From Pseudomonas resinovorans NBRC 106553 (lineage in GTDB: Bacteria; Pseudomonadota; Gammaproteobacteria; Pseudomonadales; Pseudomonadaceae): a stretch of 64,000 nt of DNA. The notes under the pieces were generated by a model. It made no database searches. It saw only the letters and a program-made list of their open reading frames with translations, and was not told the origin of the DNA. Position 1 is the first letter of the stretch, and every line of letters begins with the position of its first letter. The position numbers and the translations under genes are program-made. Below are positions 35,152 through 45,373 of this stretch, one piece after another. The DNA is taken from the NCBI RefSeq assembly GCF_000412695.1, contig NC_021499.1, positions 496,001 to 560,000 on the forward strand. Reading direction: 5' to 3'.

Positions 35152-36444
35152 GTGCGGCCCCGTGCGTCCTATCGCGTCAGCCACTTCCTGCCCCCCTTGC
35201 TGCTGGTGCTGGGCGGTGGCGTGGTGGGTTCGCTGACCGCGCTGAGCGATTTCTTCATCTCCCTGTTCAATGTGCTGCCGACGCTGCTCCTGCTCCTGGG
35301 CGGCGCCTTCTGCTCGGCCTACGGACGGGTGCGCCAGGTGGCGTTGCTGCTGGTGGTCTACCTGGCCTACTACCAGCTCGATACCCAGGTGGACTACTAC
35401 CAGGCCGAGGGCGTGGTGCGGGAAGACGCCGGCTTGGTGTTCCACCTGGTCAGCCTGCTGCTGCCCATGCTCTACGGCCTGTACGGCTGCTGGGAAGAAC
35501 GCACCCACCTGCTGCAGGACTTCGTCGCCCGTGGCGCGGTGCTGCTGGCGCTGCTCGGCGTGGTGGTGGCCCTGGGCAGCAGCTACCCGGATGCAGTGCT
35601 CGGCTTCATCGGCAAGGTCCACTGGTCCTGGCTGCACGGCAGCTGGATGCGCCTGGTCCAACTGGCCTACCTCGCCTTCGCCGCCGCCCTGGTGGCACTG
35701 ATGCTGGTGTACTGGCGCCAACCGCGCCCCCAGCACGCCGCACAGCTGCTGGGCCTGCTCGGCGTGCTCTGGATGATGCCCAAGGTCTTCATGCTGCCCC
35801 ATGCCCTGCATGTGATGAGCAGCATGGTGATGCTCGCGCTCACCGCCTCGGTGGCCCATGAGGCCTACCAGATGGCCTTCCGCGACGAACTCACCGGCCT
35901 GCCCGGTCGGCGTGCGCTCAACGAGCGGCTGCGGCGCCTCGGTCGCAACTACGTGCTGGCGATGACCGACGTCGACCACTTCAAGAAATTCAACGACACC
36001 TACGGCCACGACGTCGGCGACCAGGTGCTGCGCCTGGTCGCCAGTCGACTGCGCAAGGTGGGCGGCGGCGGCAAGGCGTATCGCTATGGCGGCGAGGAGT
36101 TCACCATCCTCTTCTCCGGCAAGACCATGGACGAATGCATGCCGCACCTGGAAGCCGTGCGCCAGGCCATCGAGCAGTACCAGATGCAGCTGCGCGACCA
36201 GGGCGCCCGGCCGAAGAACGACGACGCCGGACGCGCCAAGCGGGGCGCCGCCGGCGGCCAGTCGGTGTCGGTGACCATCAGCATCGGCGTCGCCGAACGG
36301 GACGCCGAACAGCGCACCCCGGAAGAAGTGATCAAGGCGGCCGACCAGGCCCTCTACAGCGCCAAGAGCGCCGGTCGCAACCGGGTGTTCCGGCACGGCG
36401 AGAATCGTCGGGGAGCGGTACGGGTGAAGCGAACTCCGGCTTGA
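35152..36444 (+). CDS. Membrane-bound diguanylate cyclase (GGDEF)
   Basis: A 430-aa protein with about six or seven TM helices (residues 10-230) and a C-terminal GGDEF domain (about 240-420). The active-site motif is GGEEF (313-317) in YRYGGEEFTILF, so c-di-GMP synthesis is expected. The inhibitory RxxD I-site is absent: GGGG occupies that position. A Lys/Arg-rich insert (RPKNDDAGRAKRGAAGG) lies inside the domain after the GGEEF motif. The start is GTG 35152 with AGGA upstream; the longer frame reaches into the terminator. It sits between two acyl-CoA dehydrogenases that are adjacent in PAO1, so it looks inserted here. Confidence 0.87.
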   Translation: MRPRASYRVSHFLPPLLLVLGGGVVGSLTALSDFFISLFNVLPTLLLLLGGAFCSAYGRVRQVALLLVVYLAYYQLDTQVDYYQAEGVVREDAGLVFHLVSLLLPMLYGLYGCWEERTHLLQDFVARGAVLLALLGVVVALGSSYPDAVLGFIGKVHWSWLHGSWMRLVQLAYLAFAAALVALMLVYWRQPRPQHAAQLLGLLGVLWMMPKVFMLPHALHVMSSMVMLALTASVAHEAYQMAFRDELTGLPGRRALNERLRRLGRNYVLAMTDVDHFKKFNDTYGHDVGDQVLRLVASRLRKVGGGGKAYRYGGEEFTILFSGKTMDECMPHLEAVRQAIEQYQMQLRDQGARPKNDDAGRAKRGAAGGQSVSVTISIGVAERDAEQRTPEEVIKAADQALYSAKSAGRNRVFRHGENRRGAVRVKRTPA

Positions 36445-36457
36445 TACGGGAGCTTAT

Positions 36458-36489
36458 GACGCTGCATTCAGCAGCGGCAGCGTCGTTGT
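36458..36489 (+). other. Hairpin after the GGDEF gene
   Basis: GACGCTGC and GCAGCGTC form a perfect 8-bp stem with an 11-nt loop, shortly after the diguanylate cyclase stop. No clean T-run follows, so termination is only possible. Confidence 0.4.
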
Positions 36490-36551
36490 GAGCGGGGCGG
36501 AGGCGCAGTAGGGTCGGTGGATCGAGCGCCACCCTTCAAGGAGAACCCGCC

Positions 36552-38345
<1,794 letters not shown>

Positions 38346-38364
38346 GGCACCGATGGACGGTCCG

Positions 38365-38388
38365 AGGCCCGCCTGGCGCGGGCCTTTT
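38365..38388 (+). terminator. Terminator after the second acyl-CoA dehydrogenase
   Basis: GGCCCGC-CTGGC-GCGGGCC followed by TTTT, 20 nt after the stop. Confidence 0.8.
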
Positions 38389-38533
38389 CCATTGTGAAAG
38401 GGTGTGTGACTGATTGTGAATGTATGGTCACTAAATGACACTATGTCTCTAAAAAGTTGGTCATGTACACTCCCGGTCTATCCGTGAAACCGGCCCCCAG
38501 CGGCCACCTGTAAGTGATTGCGAGGTTCTGCAC

Positions 38534-40312
38534 ATGGCTGACTACAAAGCGCCCCTGCGCGATATGCGCTTCGTCCTCAACGAAGTCTTCGAGGTTGCCA
38601 AGCTCTGGGCGGAACTGCCGGCCCTGGCCGAAGTGGTCGACGCCGATACCGCCTCCGCCATCCTGGAAGAAGCCGGCAAGGTCACCGGTGGCGTGATCGC
38701 CCCGCTGAACCGCAGCGGCGACGAAGAAGGCTGCCAGTGGAAAGACGGTGCCGTGAGCACCCCGGCCGGTTTCCCCGAGGTCTACAAGACCTACGCCGAG
38801 GGCGGCTGGGTCGGCGTGGGCGGTGATCCCGTCTTCGGCGGCATGGGCATGCCCAAGGTCATCTCCGCCCAGGTGGAAGAGATGGTCAACGCGGCCAACC
38901 TGTCCTTCGGCCTCTACCCCATGCTGACCGCCGGAGCCTGCCTGTCGATCAACGCCCACGCCAGCGAAGAGCTGAAGGAAAAGTACCTGCCCAACATGTA
39001 TGCGGGTGTCTGGGCCGGCTCCATGTGCCTGACCGAACCCCATGCCGGCACCGACCTCGGCATCATCCGCACCAAGGCCGAACCCCAGGCCGACGGCAGC
39101 TACAAGATCAGCGGCACCAAGATCTTCATCACCGGCGGCGAGCACGACCTGACCGAGAACATCATCCACCTGGTACTGGCCAAGCTGCCGGACGCCCCGG
39201 CTGGCCCGAAAGGCATCTCGCTGTTCCTGGTGCCCAAGGTGATGGTCAACGCCGACGGTTCCCTCGGCGAGGCCAACGCCGTGTCCTGCGGCTCCATCGA
39301 GCACAAGATGGGCATCAAGGCTTCCGCCACCTGCGTGATGAACTTCGACGGCGCCACCGGCTACATCGTCGATGCCCCGAACAAGGGCCTGGCCGCCATG
39401 TTCACCATGATGAACTACGAGCGTCTGGGCGTGGGCATCCAGGGCCTGGCCTCCGGCGAGCGTTCCTACCAGAGCGCCGTGGAGTACGCCCGCGAGCGTA
39501 TCCAGAGCCGCGCCCCGACCGGCCCGGTGGCCAAGGAAAAAGCCGCCGACCCGATCATCCATCACCCGGACGTGCGTCGCATGCTGCTGACCATGAAGGC
39601 GGCCAACGAAGGCGGCCGTGCCTTCTCCAGCTACGTCGCCATGCAGCTGGACACCGCCAAGTTCAGCGAAGACCCCACCGTGCGCAAGCGCGCGGAAGAA
39701 ATGGTCGCCCTGCTGACCCCGGTGGCCAAGGCCTTCCTCACCGACCTCGGCCTGGAAACCACCATCCACGGCCAGCAGGTCTTCGGCGGCCACGGCTTCA
39801 TCCGCGAGTGGGGCCAGGAGCAGCTGGTGCGTGACGTGCGCATTACCCAGATCTACGAAGGCACCAACGGCATCCAGGCCCTCGACCTGATGGGTCGCAA
39901 GGTGGTGGGTAGCGGCGGCGCGTTCTACAAGCACTTCGCCGACGAGATCAAGGCCTTCGCCAACGGCGCGTCCGCCGAGCTGGCCGAGTTCACCGAGCCG
40001 CTGAAGGCCGCCGTCGCCAACCTCGACGAGTTGACCGCCTGGGTCCTGGACCGCGCGAAGAACAACCCCAACGAAATCGGCGCCGCCTCGGTGGAGTACC
40101 TCCACGTGTTCGGCTACACCGCCTACGCCTACATGTGGGCCCTGATGGCCCGCGCCGCGCTGGGCAAGGAAGGCCAGGACGACTTCTACGCCAGCAAGCT
40201 CGGCACCGCGCGCTTCTACTTCGCCCGCCTGCTGCCGCGCATCCACTCCCTGACCGCCTCGGTGAAGGCAGGCAGCGAGGCGCTCTACCTGCTGGACGCC
40301 GAGCAGTTCTGA
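38534..40312 (+). CDS. Acyl-CoA dehydrogenase (medium-chain FadE type)
   Basis: A 592-aa acyl-CoA dehydrogenase of the same large type (starting [15 protein letters not shown]), more divergent from the first two than they are from each other. It has MCLTEPHAGTDLGIIRTKA and YEGTNGIQALDLMG with E442 as the likely base. By order it corresponds to PAO1 PA0508 (FadE2, described as medium-chain), as I recall. The leader contains an AT-rich stretch with GTCACTAAATGAC that may be an operator. A terminator follows directly. Confidence 0.92.
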   Translation: MADYKAPLRDMRFVLNEVFEVAKLWAELPALAEVVDADTASAILEEAGKVTGGVIAPLNRSGDEEGCQWKDGAVSTPAGFPEVYKTYAEGGWVGVGGDPVFGGMGMPKVISAQVEEMVNAANLSFGLYPMLTAGACLSINAHASEELKEKYLPNMYAGVWAGSMCLTEPHAGTDLGIIRTKAEPQADGSYKISGTKIFITGGEHDLTENIIHLVLAKLPDAPAGPKGISLFLVPKVMVNADGSLGEANAVSCGSIEHKMGIKASATCVMNFDGATGYIVDAPNKGLAAMFTMMNYERLGVGIQGLASGERSYQSAVEYARERIQSRAPTGPVAKEKAADPIIHHPDVRRMLLTMKAANEGGRAFSSYVAMQLDTAKFSEDPTVRKRAEEMVALLTPVAKAFLTDLGLETTIHGQQVFGGHGFIREWGQEQLVRDVRITQIYEGTNGIQALDLMGRKVVGSGGAFYKHFADEIKAFANGASAELAEFTEPLKAAVANLDELTAWVLDRAKNNPNEIGAASVEYLHVFGYTAYAYMWALMARAALGKEGQDDFYASKLGTARFYFARLLPRIHSLTASVKAGSEALYLLDAEQF

Positions 40313-40324
40313 TCGGTACCCACT

Positions 40325-40355
40325 AAAAAGGCCCCGCATTCGCGGGGCTTTTTTT
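40325..40355 (+). terminator. Terminator after the third acyl-CoA dehydrogenase
   Basis: GCCCCGC-ATTC-GCGGGGC flanked by an A-run and seven T residues, 12 nt after the stop. Confidence 0.9.
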
Positions 40356-40383
40356 GTGCGCCAGGGAAATTTGCCGCTTCCAT

Positions 40384-40455
40384 GTAGGTTGGGCCAAGCG
40401 CAGCGCGGCCCAACGGGAGGGTTGTTGGGCTTCGCGTAGCTCAGCCGCAACCTAC
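40384..40455. repeat. REP doublet, type A
   Basis: A 72-nt inverted repeat from GTAGGTTGGGCCAAGCG to CCGCAACCTAC, with two GTTGGGC/GCCCAAC hairpins, between the last fadE and endonuclease I. Confidence 0.75.
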
Positions 40456-40503
40456 GCTCTGCCCCCCTTGGCTGATCCGCTCGGCCGTCCCCACGGAAAC
40501 GCG

Positions 40504-41151
40504 CTACGGCTGCAACGAATCCCCTAGCGTCGGATCGTCGATGAAGCGGTTGCGGTTGCCCTGGAGGAACTCGATCTGGTCATTGCGCGCGCGTTCCTCG
40601 TCGTCCACCGGGTCGAGGCGGTTCCACTGCTGGAACATCTGCAGCTGGCCGACGATGGGCAGGTCGTATTCGCTGTGCATGTAGAAGATCGCCCGGGCCA
40701 CGTTGCCCTTGGCGGCGTCGCGGGGCTCCAGCAGTTGGTAGGCGGACTTGAGGTCGCAGTCGGCCAGTTTGCTCTGGCCGCCTTCGCCCACCGTGCCGAA
40801 CAGCGCATTGCGCCGCGCCAGTTCGACGCGCGACTGTTCCGGATAGAGGTTGTGCAGGTCGGCCAGCATGTAGGGGAACTGCGCATTGCCGGCCTGGCAC
40901 TGGCCGTCGGTGACGCAACGCAGGGCGCTCTTGATCTGCTTGGCGCTGTACACCGGACTGGCGCTGAGGCCGGCAGGAGTGCTGAAGGGCTTGCCGCAGT
41001 AAAGGGTGGTGCCGCCTCGGCCGTAGAGCTGTTGCCAGAAGGCCTGCTCGACCGCCGCCTTGGGATCGGCGAGACGATCCTGGCCACCGGCGAGGACGAT
41101 GCTGGCGGCGCAGGCCGCCAGGCAGGAAAGGGCAAAAACGACTGGACGCAT
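40504..41151 (-). CDS. endA: Endonuclease I family protein
   Basis: A 215-aa exported nuclease of the EndA/Dns family. A signal peptide (MRPVVFALSCLAACAASIVLA) targets it to the periplasm or outside. The betabeta-alpha-metal region is visible as ADLHNLYPEQSRVELARRNALFG, and NVARAIFYMHSEY lies downstream. It cleaves double-stranded DNA non-specifically. The ATG at 41151 is preferred over one 6 nt upstream because AGGG has better spacing. It is divergent from rsmY. Confidence 0.85.
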   Translation of the reverse strand: MRPVVFALSCLAACAASIVLAGGQDRLADPKAAVEQAFWQQLYGRGGTTLYCGKPFSTPAGLSASPVYSAKQIKSALRCVTDGQCQAGNAQFPYMLADLHNLYPEQSRVELARRNALFGTVGEGGQSKLADCDLKSAYQLLEPRDAAKGNVARAIFYMHSEYDLPIVGQLQMFQQWNRLDPVDDEERARNDQIEFLQGNRNRFIDDPTLGDSLQP

Positions 41152-41299
41152 GGTCATGACCCTGGGACCGCCGTGTCGGGGGTTCTTGTAGGACAAAACG
41201 AGTCTAACAATAGCCCGGGGTCGCACCAAGCCCTACCGATCGCTTGCTTGGTTGAATCCGCTGGCGGCGATAAGGCAATCCCTGCTAATTGCCAAATCG

Positions 41300-41317
41300 T
41301 GTAAGCATTGGCTTACA
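41300..41317. promoter_or_regulatory. GacA upstream activating sequence of rsmY
   Basis: TGTAAG-CATTGG-CTTACA is an exact match to the GacA box TGTAAG-N6-CTTACA. Its centre lies about 66 nt before the inferred rsmY start. In Pseudomonas, GacA binds such boxes almost only upstream of the Rsm small RNA genes. Confidence 0.92.
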
Positions 41318-41374
41318 TGCGCTGGTGTCTATGGCTCCTTCCGGGCTCAGGTGAGCGGGATTAATCTTCACTCC

Positions 41375-41496
41375 ATTGGACGTCGCGCAGGAAGCGCACT
41401 GCAAAACAGGGATACGCCGGATTTCCGCCAGGATGGCGGTTCGATCAGGGATGTCGGAATACAGTCTGCAAAACCTCGCTTCGGCGGGGTTTTTCT
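41375..41496 (+). ncRNA. rsmY: Small RNA RsmY
   Basis: RsmY is a decoy RNA that sequesters the translational repressor RsmA/CsrA. The roughly 120-nt transcript inferred here has seven GGA motifs. Two are presented in hairpin loops: GCGC-AGGAA-GCGC (41385-41397) and CCGCC-AGGAT-GGCGG (41425-41439). The 5' part GGACGTCGCGCAGGAAGCGC resembles the start of P. aeruginosa RsmY. A -10-like TAATCT (41362-41367) and the GacA box lie upstream. Transcription ends at AAAACCTCGC-TTCG-GCGGGGTTTTT. In PAO1, rsmY likewise lies next to the LysR gene PA0528, followed by the same MOSC-aminotransferase-amidotransferase set. Exact ends are estimates. Confidence 0.92.
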
Positions 41497-41501
41497 TTTT
41501 T
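41470..41501 (+). terminator. Terminator of rsmY
   Basis: AAAACCTCGC-TTCG-GCGGGGTTTT with one G-T pair, then TCTTTTTT. The opposite-strand A-run/T-run arrangement may also end the converging LysR transcript. Confidence 0.88.
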
Positions 41502-41516
41502 GGCCGGCGCAAACGG

Positions 41517-42413
41517 CTACAGCAACATCTCCTTCTGCACCACCCCTTCCAGCAACGAGCGCAGCAGCTCCAGGGTTGCCTGCTGGCGTTGCGCATCGCG
41601 AAACACCAACCCCACCTTCAAGGGCACCCGTGGCTCGCTGAGGGGTTTCCACAGCAGGTGCTGGTTGGCATGCATCTGCCGCGCGCGACCGGGCAGCACC
41701 GTGGCCAGCCTGGTGTGCGGCAGGCTGTCGAGAATCCCCGCCATGTGGTTCAGCTCCGCCTGCACATGGGGGCGGCGGCCGAGCAGGGCGAGCTGTTCCT
41801 GCCAGATCTGCCGCACGCGGAATTCCTCGCCCAACAGCAGCATCGGCAACTCGGCGGCCTGGCCCAGGGACACCTTCTTGAACTCCTTCAGCGGATGTTC
41901 GTCCGGAATCACCAGCTGCAGTTCGTCCTCGTACAGCAGTTGGCTGTGCAGCCCAGGCTGGCGTGGCGGCAGGAAGCCGATGCCGATATCCAGGTTGCCG
42001 GTGAGCAGGCGCCGCTCGATATCCAGCCCGGACAGCTCGTAGATCTGCACCACCAGCTGTGGCTGCGCCTCGCGCAGGCGTTCCAGCAGCATGGGCACCA
42101 GCGCCGCGTTGACCGTCTGCAGCACGCCGATGGCCAGGCTGCGCGGTGACTGGCCACGGAAGCCGCGCAGGGCCTCGCGGGCGCGCTCCAGGCCATCCAG
42201 CAGGGGCAGGGCGTGGCTGTACAGGGTATGGGCGGCGAGGGTCGGCAGCAGGCGCTTGCCGCTGCGCTGGAACAGGCTGACGTCGAGGTTCTGCTCCAGC
42301 TGACGGATCTGCTGGGAAAGCGCCGGCTGCGACAGGCTCAGGCGCTCGGCGGCGCGGCCTACATGACCCTCCTCGTAGAGGGCGACGAAGTAACGAAGCT
42401 GTCGAAAATCCAT
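41517..42413 (-). CDS. LysR-family transcriptional regulator (CynR-like)
   Basis: A 298-aa LysR regulator with an N-terminal winged helix (MDFRQLRYFVALYEEGHVGRAAERLSLSQPALSQQIRQLEQNLDV) and an effector-binding domain (about 90-290). It is divergent from the MOSC operon with a 103-nt gap, so it probably regulates that operon. It converges on rsmY. By position it is the counterpart of PAO1 PA0528. Effector unknown. Confidence 0.9.
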   Translation of the reverse strand: MDFRQLRYFVALYEEGHVGRAAERLSLSQPALSQQIRQLEQNLDVSLFQRSGKRLLPTLAAHTLYSHALPLLDGLERAREALRGFRGQSPRSLAIGVLQTVNAALVPMLLERLREAQPQLVVQIYELSGLDIERRLLTGNLDIGIGFLPPRQPGLHSQLLYEDELQLVIPDEHPLKEFKKVSLGQAAELPMLLLGEEFRVRQIWQEQLALLGRRPHVQAELNHMAGILDSLPHTRLATVLPGRARQMHANQHLLWKPLSEPRVPLKVGLVFRDAQRQQATLELLRSLLEGVVQKEMLL

Positions 42414-42516
42414 AAGTTCTGCTTATCGAAAAAGTTGGAAAATCGAAATGGCTCCTGTCTCCCTAAGCCCATAGCCTATGCCGCGTAGAGACTGTTTCTA
42501 GCACTGGAGAGGGCCA

Positions 42517-43215
42517 ATGTCCGCGTGGGTAGTGCAGGGTGTTTTCATAGGTAAAGCCGAAGATATCGGCGGTGGCTTGTCCAGCGCAATCGACAAGCGT
42601 CCGATTGACCACCGGCTCTGGCTCTGGCCCCAGGGGCTCGGCAGTGACGAGCAGGGCGACCCGCGTTTCCATGGCGGCCCCGAACGTGCCCTGCATCACT
42701 ACCCCGCCGAACACTACGCCTACTGGCGCAAGCATTTCCCTCAGCTTGCGTGGAAGGCCCCGAGTTTCGGCGAGAACCTCTCCACCTGCGGGCTGACCGA
42801 GGAGCAGGTGTGTATCGGCGATATCTTCCGCTGGGGCCAGGCCTTCATCCAGGTCAGCCAGCCGCGCTCGCCCTGCTACCGCCTGAGCCGGCGCTGGGGA
42901 ATCCCCGGCCTGCCCGAGCAGGTGCAGGAAAGCGGCCGCTGCGGCTGGTTCTACCGTGTGCTGCGCCCCGGCTTCGTCAGCGCCGATGACAGCCTGGAGC
43001 TGATCCAGCGCAGCTACCCCGGGCTGACCGTCGCCCACGCCGTGCAGAGCTTCTTCCACTCCCCGCTGGAACACGCCGGCCTGCAACAGTTGCGCGAATG
43101 CGCGGCGCTGTCCGCTCGCTGGCGCGATACCGCCGGCAAGCGCCTGGCGAGCGGCCAGCTGGAAGACTGGAGCTCCCGCCTGCAAGGCCTGCCGCTGGAG
43201 GGCATGCGTGCATGA
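42517..43215 (+). CDS. MOSC-domain protein (YiiM-like)
   Basis: A 232-aa MOSC-domain protein related to E. coli YiiM, which handles N-hydroxylated bases such as 6-hydroxylaminopurine with molybdenum cofactor. The conserved MOSC cysteine is in VSQPRSPCYRLSRRW, preceded by FHGGPERALHHYPAEHY and FGENLST. It is the first gene of a tightly overlapping four-gene operon (ATGA overlap with the next). Substrate in this operon is unknown. Confidence 0.88.
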   Translation: MSAWVVQGVFIGKAEDIGGGLSSAIDKRPIDHRLWLWPQGLGSDEQGDPRFHGGPERALHHYPAEHYAYWRKHFPQLAWKAPSFGENLSTCGLTEEQVCIGDIFRWGQAFIQVSQPRSPCYRLSRRWGIPGLPEQVQESGRCGWFYRVLRPGFVSADDSLELIQRSYPGLTVAHAVQSFFHSPLEHAGLQQLRECAALSARWRDTAGKRLASGQLEDWSSRLQGLPLEGMRA

Positions 43216-43451
43216 ACGACTACCGAATCCACCTGCGCCGCGACCAGGTGCTCATGGCCGAGATCAACGTCAGCCAGGCGCGCTACGTCGAGATGACCCG
43301 CGAGCTGCGCCAGCGCTTCCCTGCCGAAGACGGCTTCAGCCTGCACATCGAACGTCGCCGCGAGCTGCGCCGCATCCTCGAACAGGGCCCGGAAGGCCTG
43401 CGCCTGCTGGGCATCGAGTACCGCCATGAAGAGGTCCCCGAGCATGCGTGA
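43212..43451 (+). CDS. 79-aa protein of unknown function in the MOSC operon
   Basis: A charged, helical 79-aa protein (MNDYRIHLRRDQVLMAEINVS...ERRRELRRILEQGPEGLRLLG) with no recognised domain. It starts inside the MOSC stop (ATGA) and ends overlapping the aminotransferase start by 8 nt, so it is almost certainly translated. It may be an accessory subunit of one of its neighbours. Confidence 0.8.
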   Translation: MNDYRIHLRRDQVLMAEINVSQARYVEMTRELRQRFPAEDGFSLHIERRRELRRILEQGPEGLRLLGIEYRHEEVPEHA

Positions 43452-44640
43452 CCCCCTTGCCAGCCTGCGCCTGATGAAGACCGTCGAGCGCCCCGCGCAG
43501 CTCTTCGTGCGCGGCCAGGGTTCCTGGCTCTGGGACGCCGACGACCGCGCCTACCTGGACTTCACCCAGGGCTGGGCGGTCAACAGCCTCGGCCACAGCC
43601 CCAGCGTGGTGGTGGACGCCTTGAAACGACAGGCCGAAGCGGTGATCAACCCCGGCCCGGCCTACTACAACCGCGGCATGCTCAAGCTGGCCTCGCGGCT
43701 GTGCCAGGCCAGCGGCAGCGACCAGGTCTACTTCCTCAACAGCGGCGCCGAGGCCGTCGAGGGCGCCATCAAGCTGGCGCGCAAGTGGGGCCGGCTGCAT
43801 CGCGGCGGCGCCCATCGCATCGTCACCGCCGGCAACAGCTTCCACGGTCGCAGCCTGGCCACCATGTCCGCCTCCGGCAAGCCGGCCTTCGCGGACCTGT
43901 TCGAGCCCAAGGTGCCGGGCTTCACCAAGGTGCCCTACAACGACCTCGATGCACTGGCCGCGGCGGTGGACGAGACGACCGTGGCGGTGCTGCTGGAACC
44001 GGTGCAGGGCGAGGCCGGCGTGATCCCCGCCACCCTGGACTACCTGCAGGGCGCCGAGCGCCTGTGCCGCGAGCGCGGCGTGCTGTTGATCCTCGACGAA
44101 GTACAGACCGGCATCGGCCGCTGCGGCACCCTGCTGGCCGAGGAGCTATACGGCATCCGCGCCGACATCATCACCCTCGGCAAGGGCCTGGGCGGCGGCG
44201 TGCCGCTCGCGGCGTTGCTCGCCCGTGGCAATGCCTGTTGCTTCGAGCCCGGCGAGCAGGGCGGTACCTACCATGGCAATGCGCTGATGACCGCCGCCGG
44301 GCTGGCGGTGCTCAATACCGTGCTGGAGCCGGGCTTCCTCGAGCAGGTCCGCGAGGTCGCCCAGCACCTGCGCGAAGGCCTGGCGCGGGTTTCCCGCCGC
44401 CATGGCCACGGCCCCCTGCGCGGCCATGGGCTGATGATCGGCCTGCCGCTGATCCAGCAGTCCGCGCCCCTGGTGGTGCGCCATGCCCTCGCCGAGGGGC
44501 TGCTTATCAACGCGCCGCAGCCCGGCTGCCTGCGTTTCACCCCGGCGCTGACGGTGAGCCACGCCAATGTCGATGAAATGCTCAAACGCTTGAACCGCGC
44601 GTTCGCCCTGGCCAAGAGCAAACCCCTGGAGATTGCCTGA
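43444..44640 (+). CDS. Class III aminotransferase (acetylornithine aminotransferase-like)
   Basis: A 398-aa PLP enzyme of fold type I, subgroup III, similar in layout to ArgD/AstC. The PLP lysine is K247 in ITLGKGLGGGVPL, with LNSGAEAVEGAIKLARK for the phosphate and LDEVQTGIGR for the pyridine-ring Asp. It would transfer the omega-amino group of an ornithine-like or similar diamine-derived substrate. It overlaps the preceding 79-aa gene by 8 nt and is 1 nt from the amidotransferase. Counterpart of PAO1 PA0530 by order; physiological substrate not known to me. Confidence 0.88.
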   Translation: MRDPLASLRLMKTVERPAQLFVRGQGSWLWDADDRAYLDFTQGWAVNSLGHSPSVVVDALKRQAEAVINPGPAYYNRGMLKLASRLCQASGSDQVYFLNSGAEAVEGAIKLARKWGRLHRGGAHRIVTAGNSFHGRSLATMSASGKPAFADLFEPKVPGFTKVPYNDLDALAAAVDETTVAVLLEPVQGEAGVIPATLDYLQGAERLCRERGVLLILDEVQTGIGRCGTLLAEELYGIRADIITLGKGLGGGVPLAALLARGNACCFEPGEQGGTYHGNALMTAAGLAVLNTVLEPGFLEQVREVAQHLREGLARVSRRHGHGPLRGHGLMIGLPLIQQSAPLVVRHALAEGLLINAPQPGCLRFTPALTVSHANVDEMLKRLNRAFALAKSKPLEIA

Positions 44641-44641
44641 T

Positions 44642-45346
44642 ATGCGCGTCGCCATCCTGCAGCACGTCCCCTTCGAAGGCCCCGGCCGCGTCAAGCAGTG
44701 GCTCGACCTGCGCGCCGCGCGGGCACGGACACACCTTCTGTATGCCGATGCGCGCCTGCCCGAGCCGGAAGACTTCGAGCTACTGATCGTCATGGGTGGC
44801 CCCATGAGCGTTCATGACGAGGCCGAACTGCCCTGGCTCAAGGCCGAGAAAGCGCTGATCCGCCAGGCCCTGGACGCCGGCAAGCGGGTACTCGGCATCT
44901 GCCTTGGCGGCCAGTTGCTGGCCGAGGTGCTGGGTGCCGAGGTGCGCAAGGGCGAGGTGGAAATCGGCTGGTGGCCCATGGAGAAACACGCCGGGGCGGA
45001 GCGTTCGCCACTGGGACGGATGCTGCCCCAACGGCTGTTGGCCATGCACTGGCACGGCGAGACCTTCGACCTGCCGCCGGGCGCCATTGCGCTCTACGGC
45101 TCGGCCGCTTGCGCCAACCAGGGTTTCGTCTGGGAGGAGCGCGCCATCGGCCTGCAGTGCCACCTGGAGGCCACGCCCGAGAGCATCGAGGCCATGCTCG
45201 ACGCCTGCGCGGCGGACCTTGCGATGGAGGGATCGGTGGAGGACGCGGCGGCCATCCGCGACGGCTACCCCCATTGCAGTGCCCTGGCGCCGACCCTGTT
45301 CCGCTTGCTGGATTACCTCACCGGGCCCCATGCGGCACTGACCTGA
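44642..45346 (+). CDS. Class I glutamine amidotransferase
   Basis: A 234-aa stand-alone class I GATase. The triad is C87 (LGICLGGQLLAE), H174 and E176 (LQCHLEATPE). Proteins of this type hydrolyse gamma-glutamyl amides or supply ammonia; with no synthase partner here, a gamma-glutamyl hydrolase-like role is possible. It is the last gene of the MOSC operon. A REP doublet follows instead of a clear terminator. Confidence 0.87.
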   Translation: MRVAILQHVPFEGPGRVKQWLDLRAARARTHLLYADARLPEPEDFELLIVMGGPMSVHDEAELPWLKAEKALIRQALDAGKRVLGICLGGQLLAEVLGAEVRKGEVEIGWWPMEKHAGAERSPLGRMLPQRLLAMHWHGETFDLPPGAIALYGSAACANQGFVWEERAIGLQCHLEATPESIEAMLDACAADLAMEGSVEDAAAIRDGYPHCSALAPTLFRLLDYLTGPHAALT

Positions 45347-45373
45347 GGACTCCAGGCGGCGCCGGCTCGCGTT

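Noticed and set aside
38441..40450. 669-codon minus-strand open frame
   Set aside because: Antisense shadow of the third acyl-CoA dehydrogenase; His/Gly/Val-rich composition without domains.
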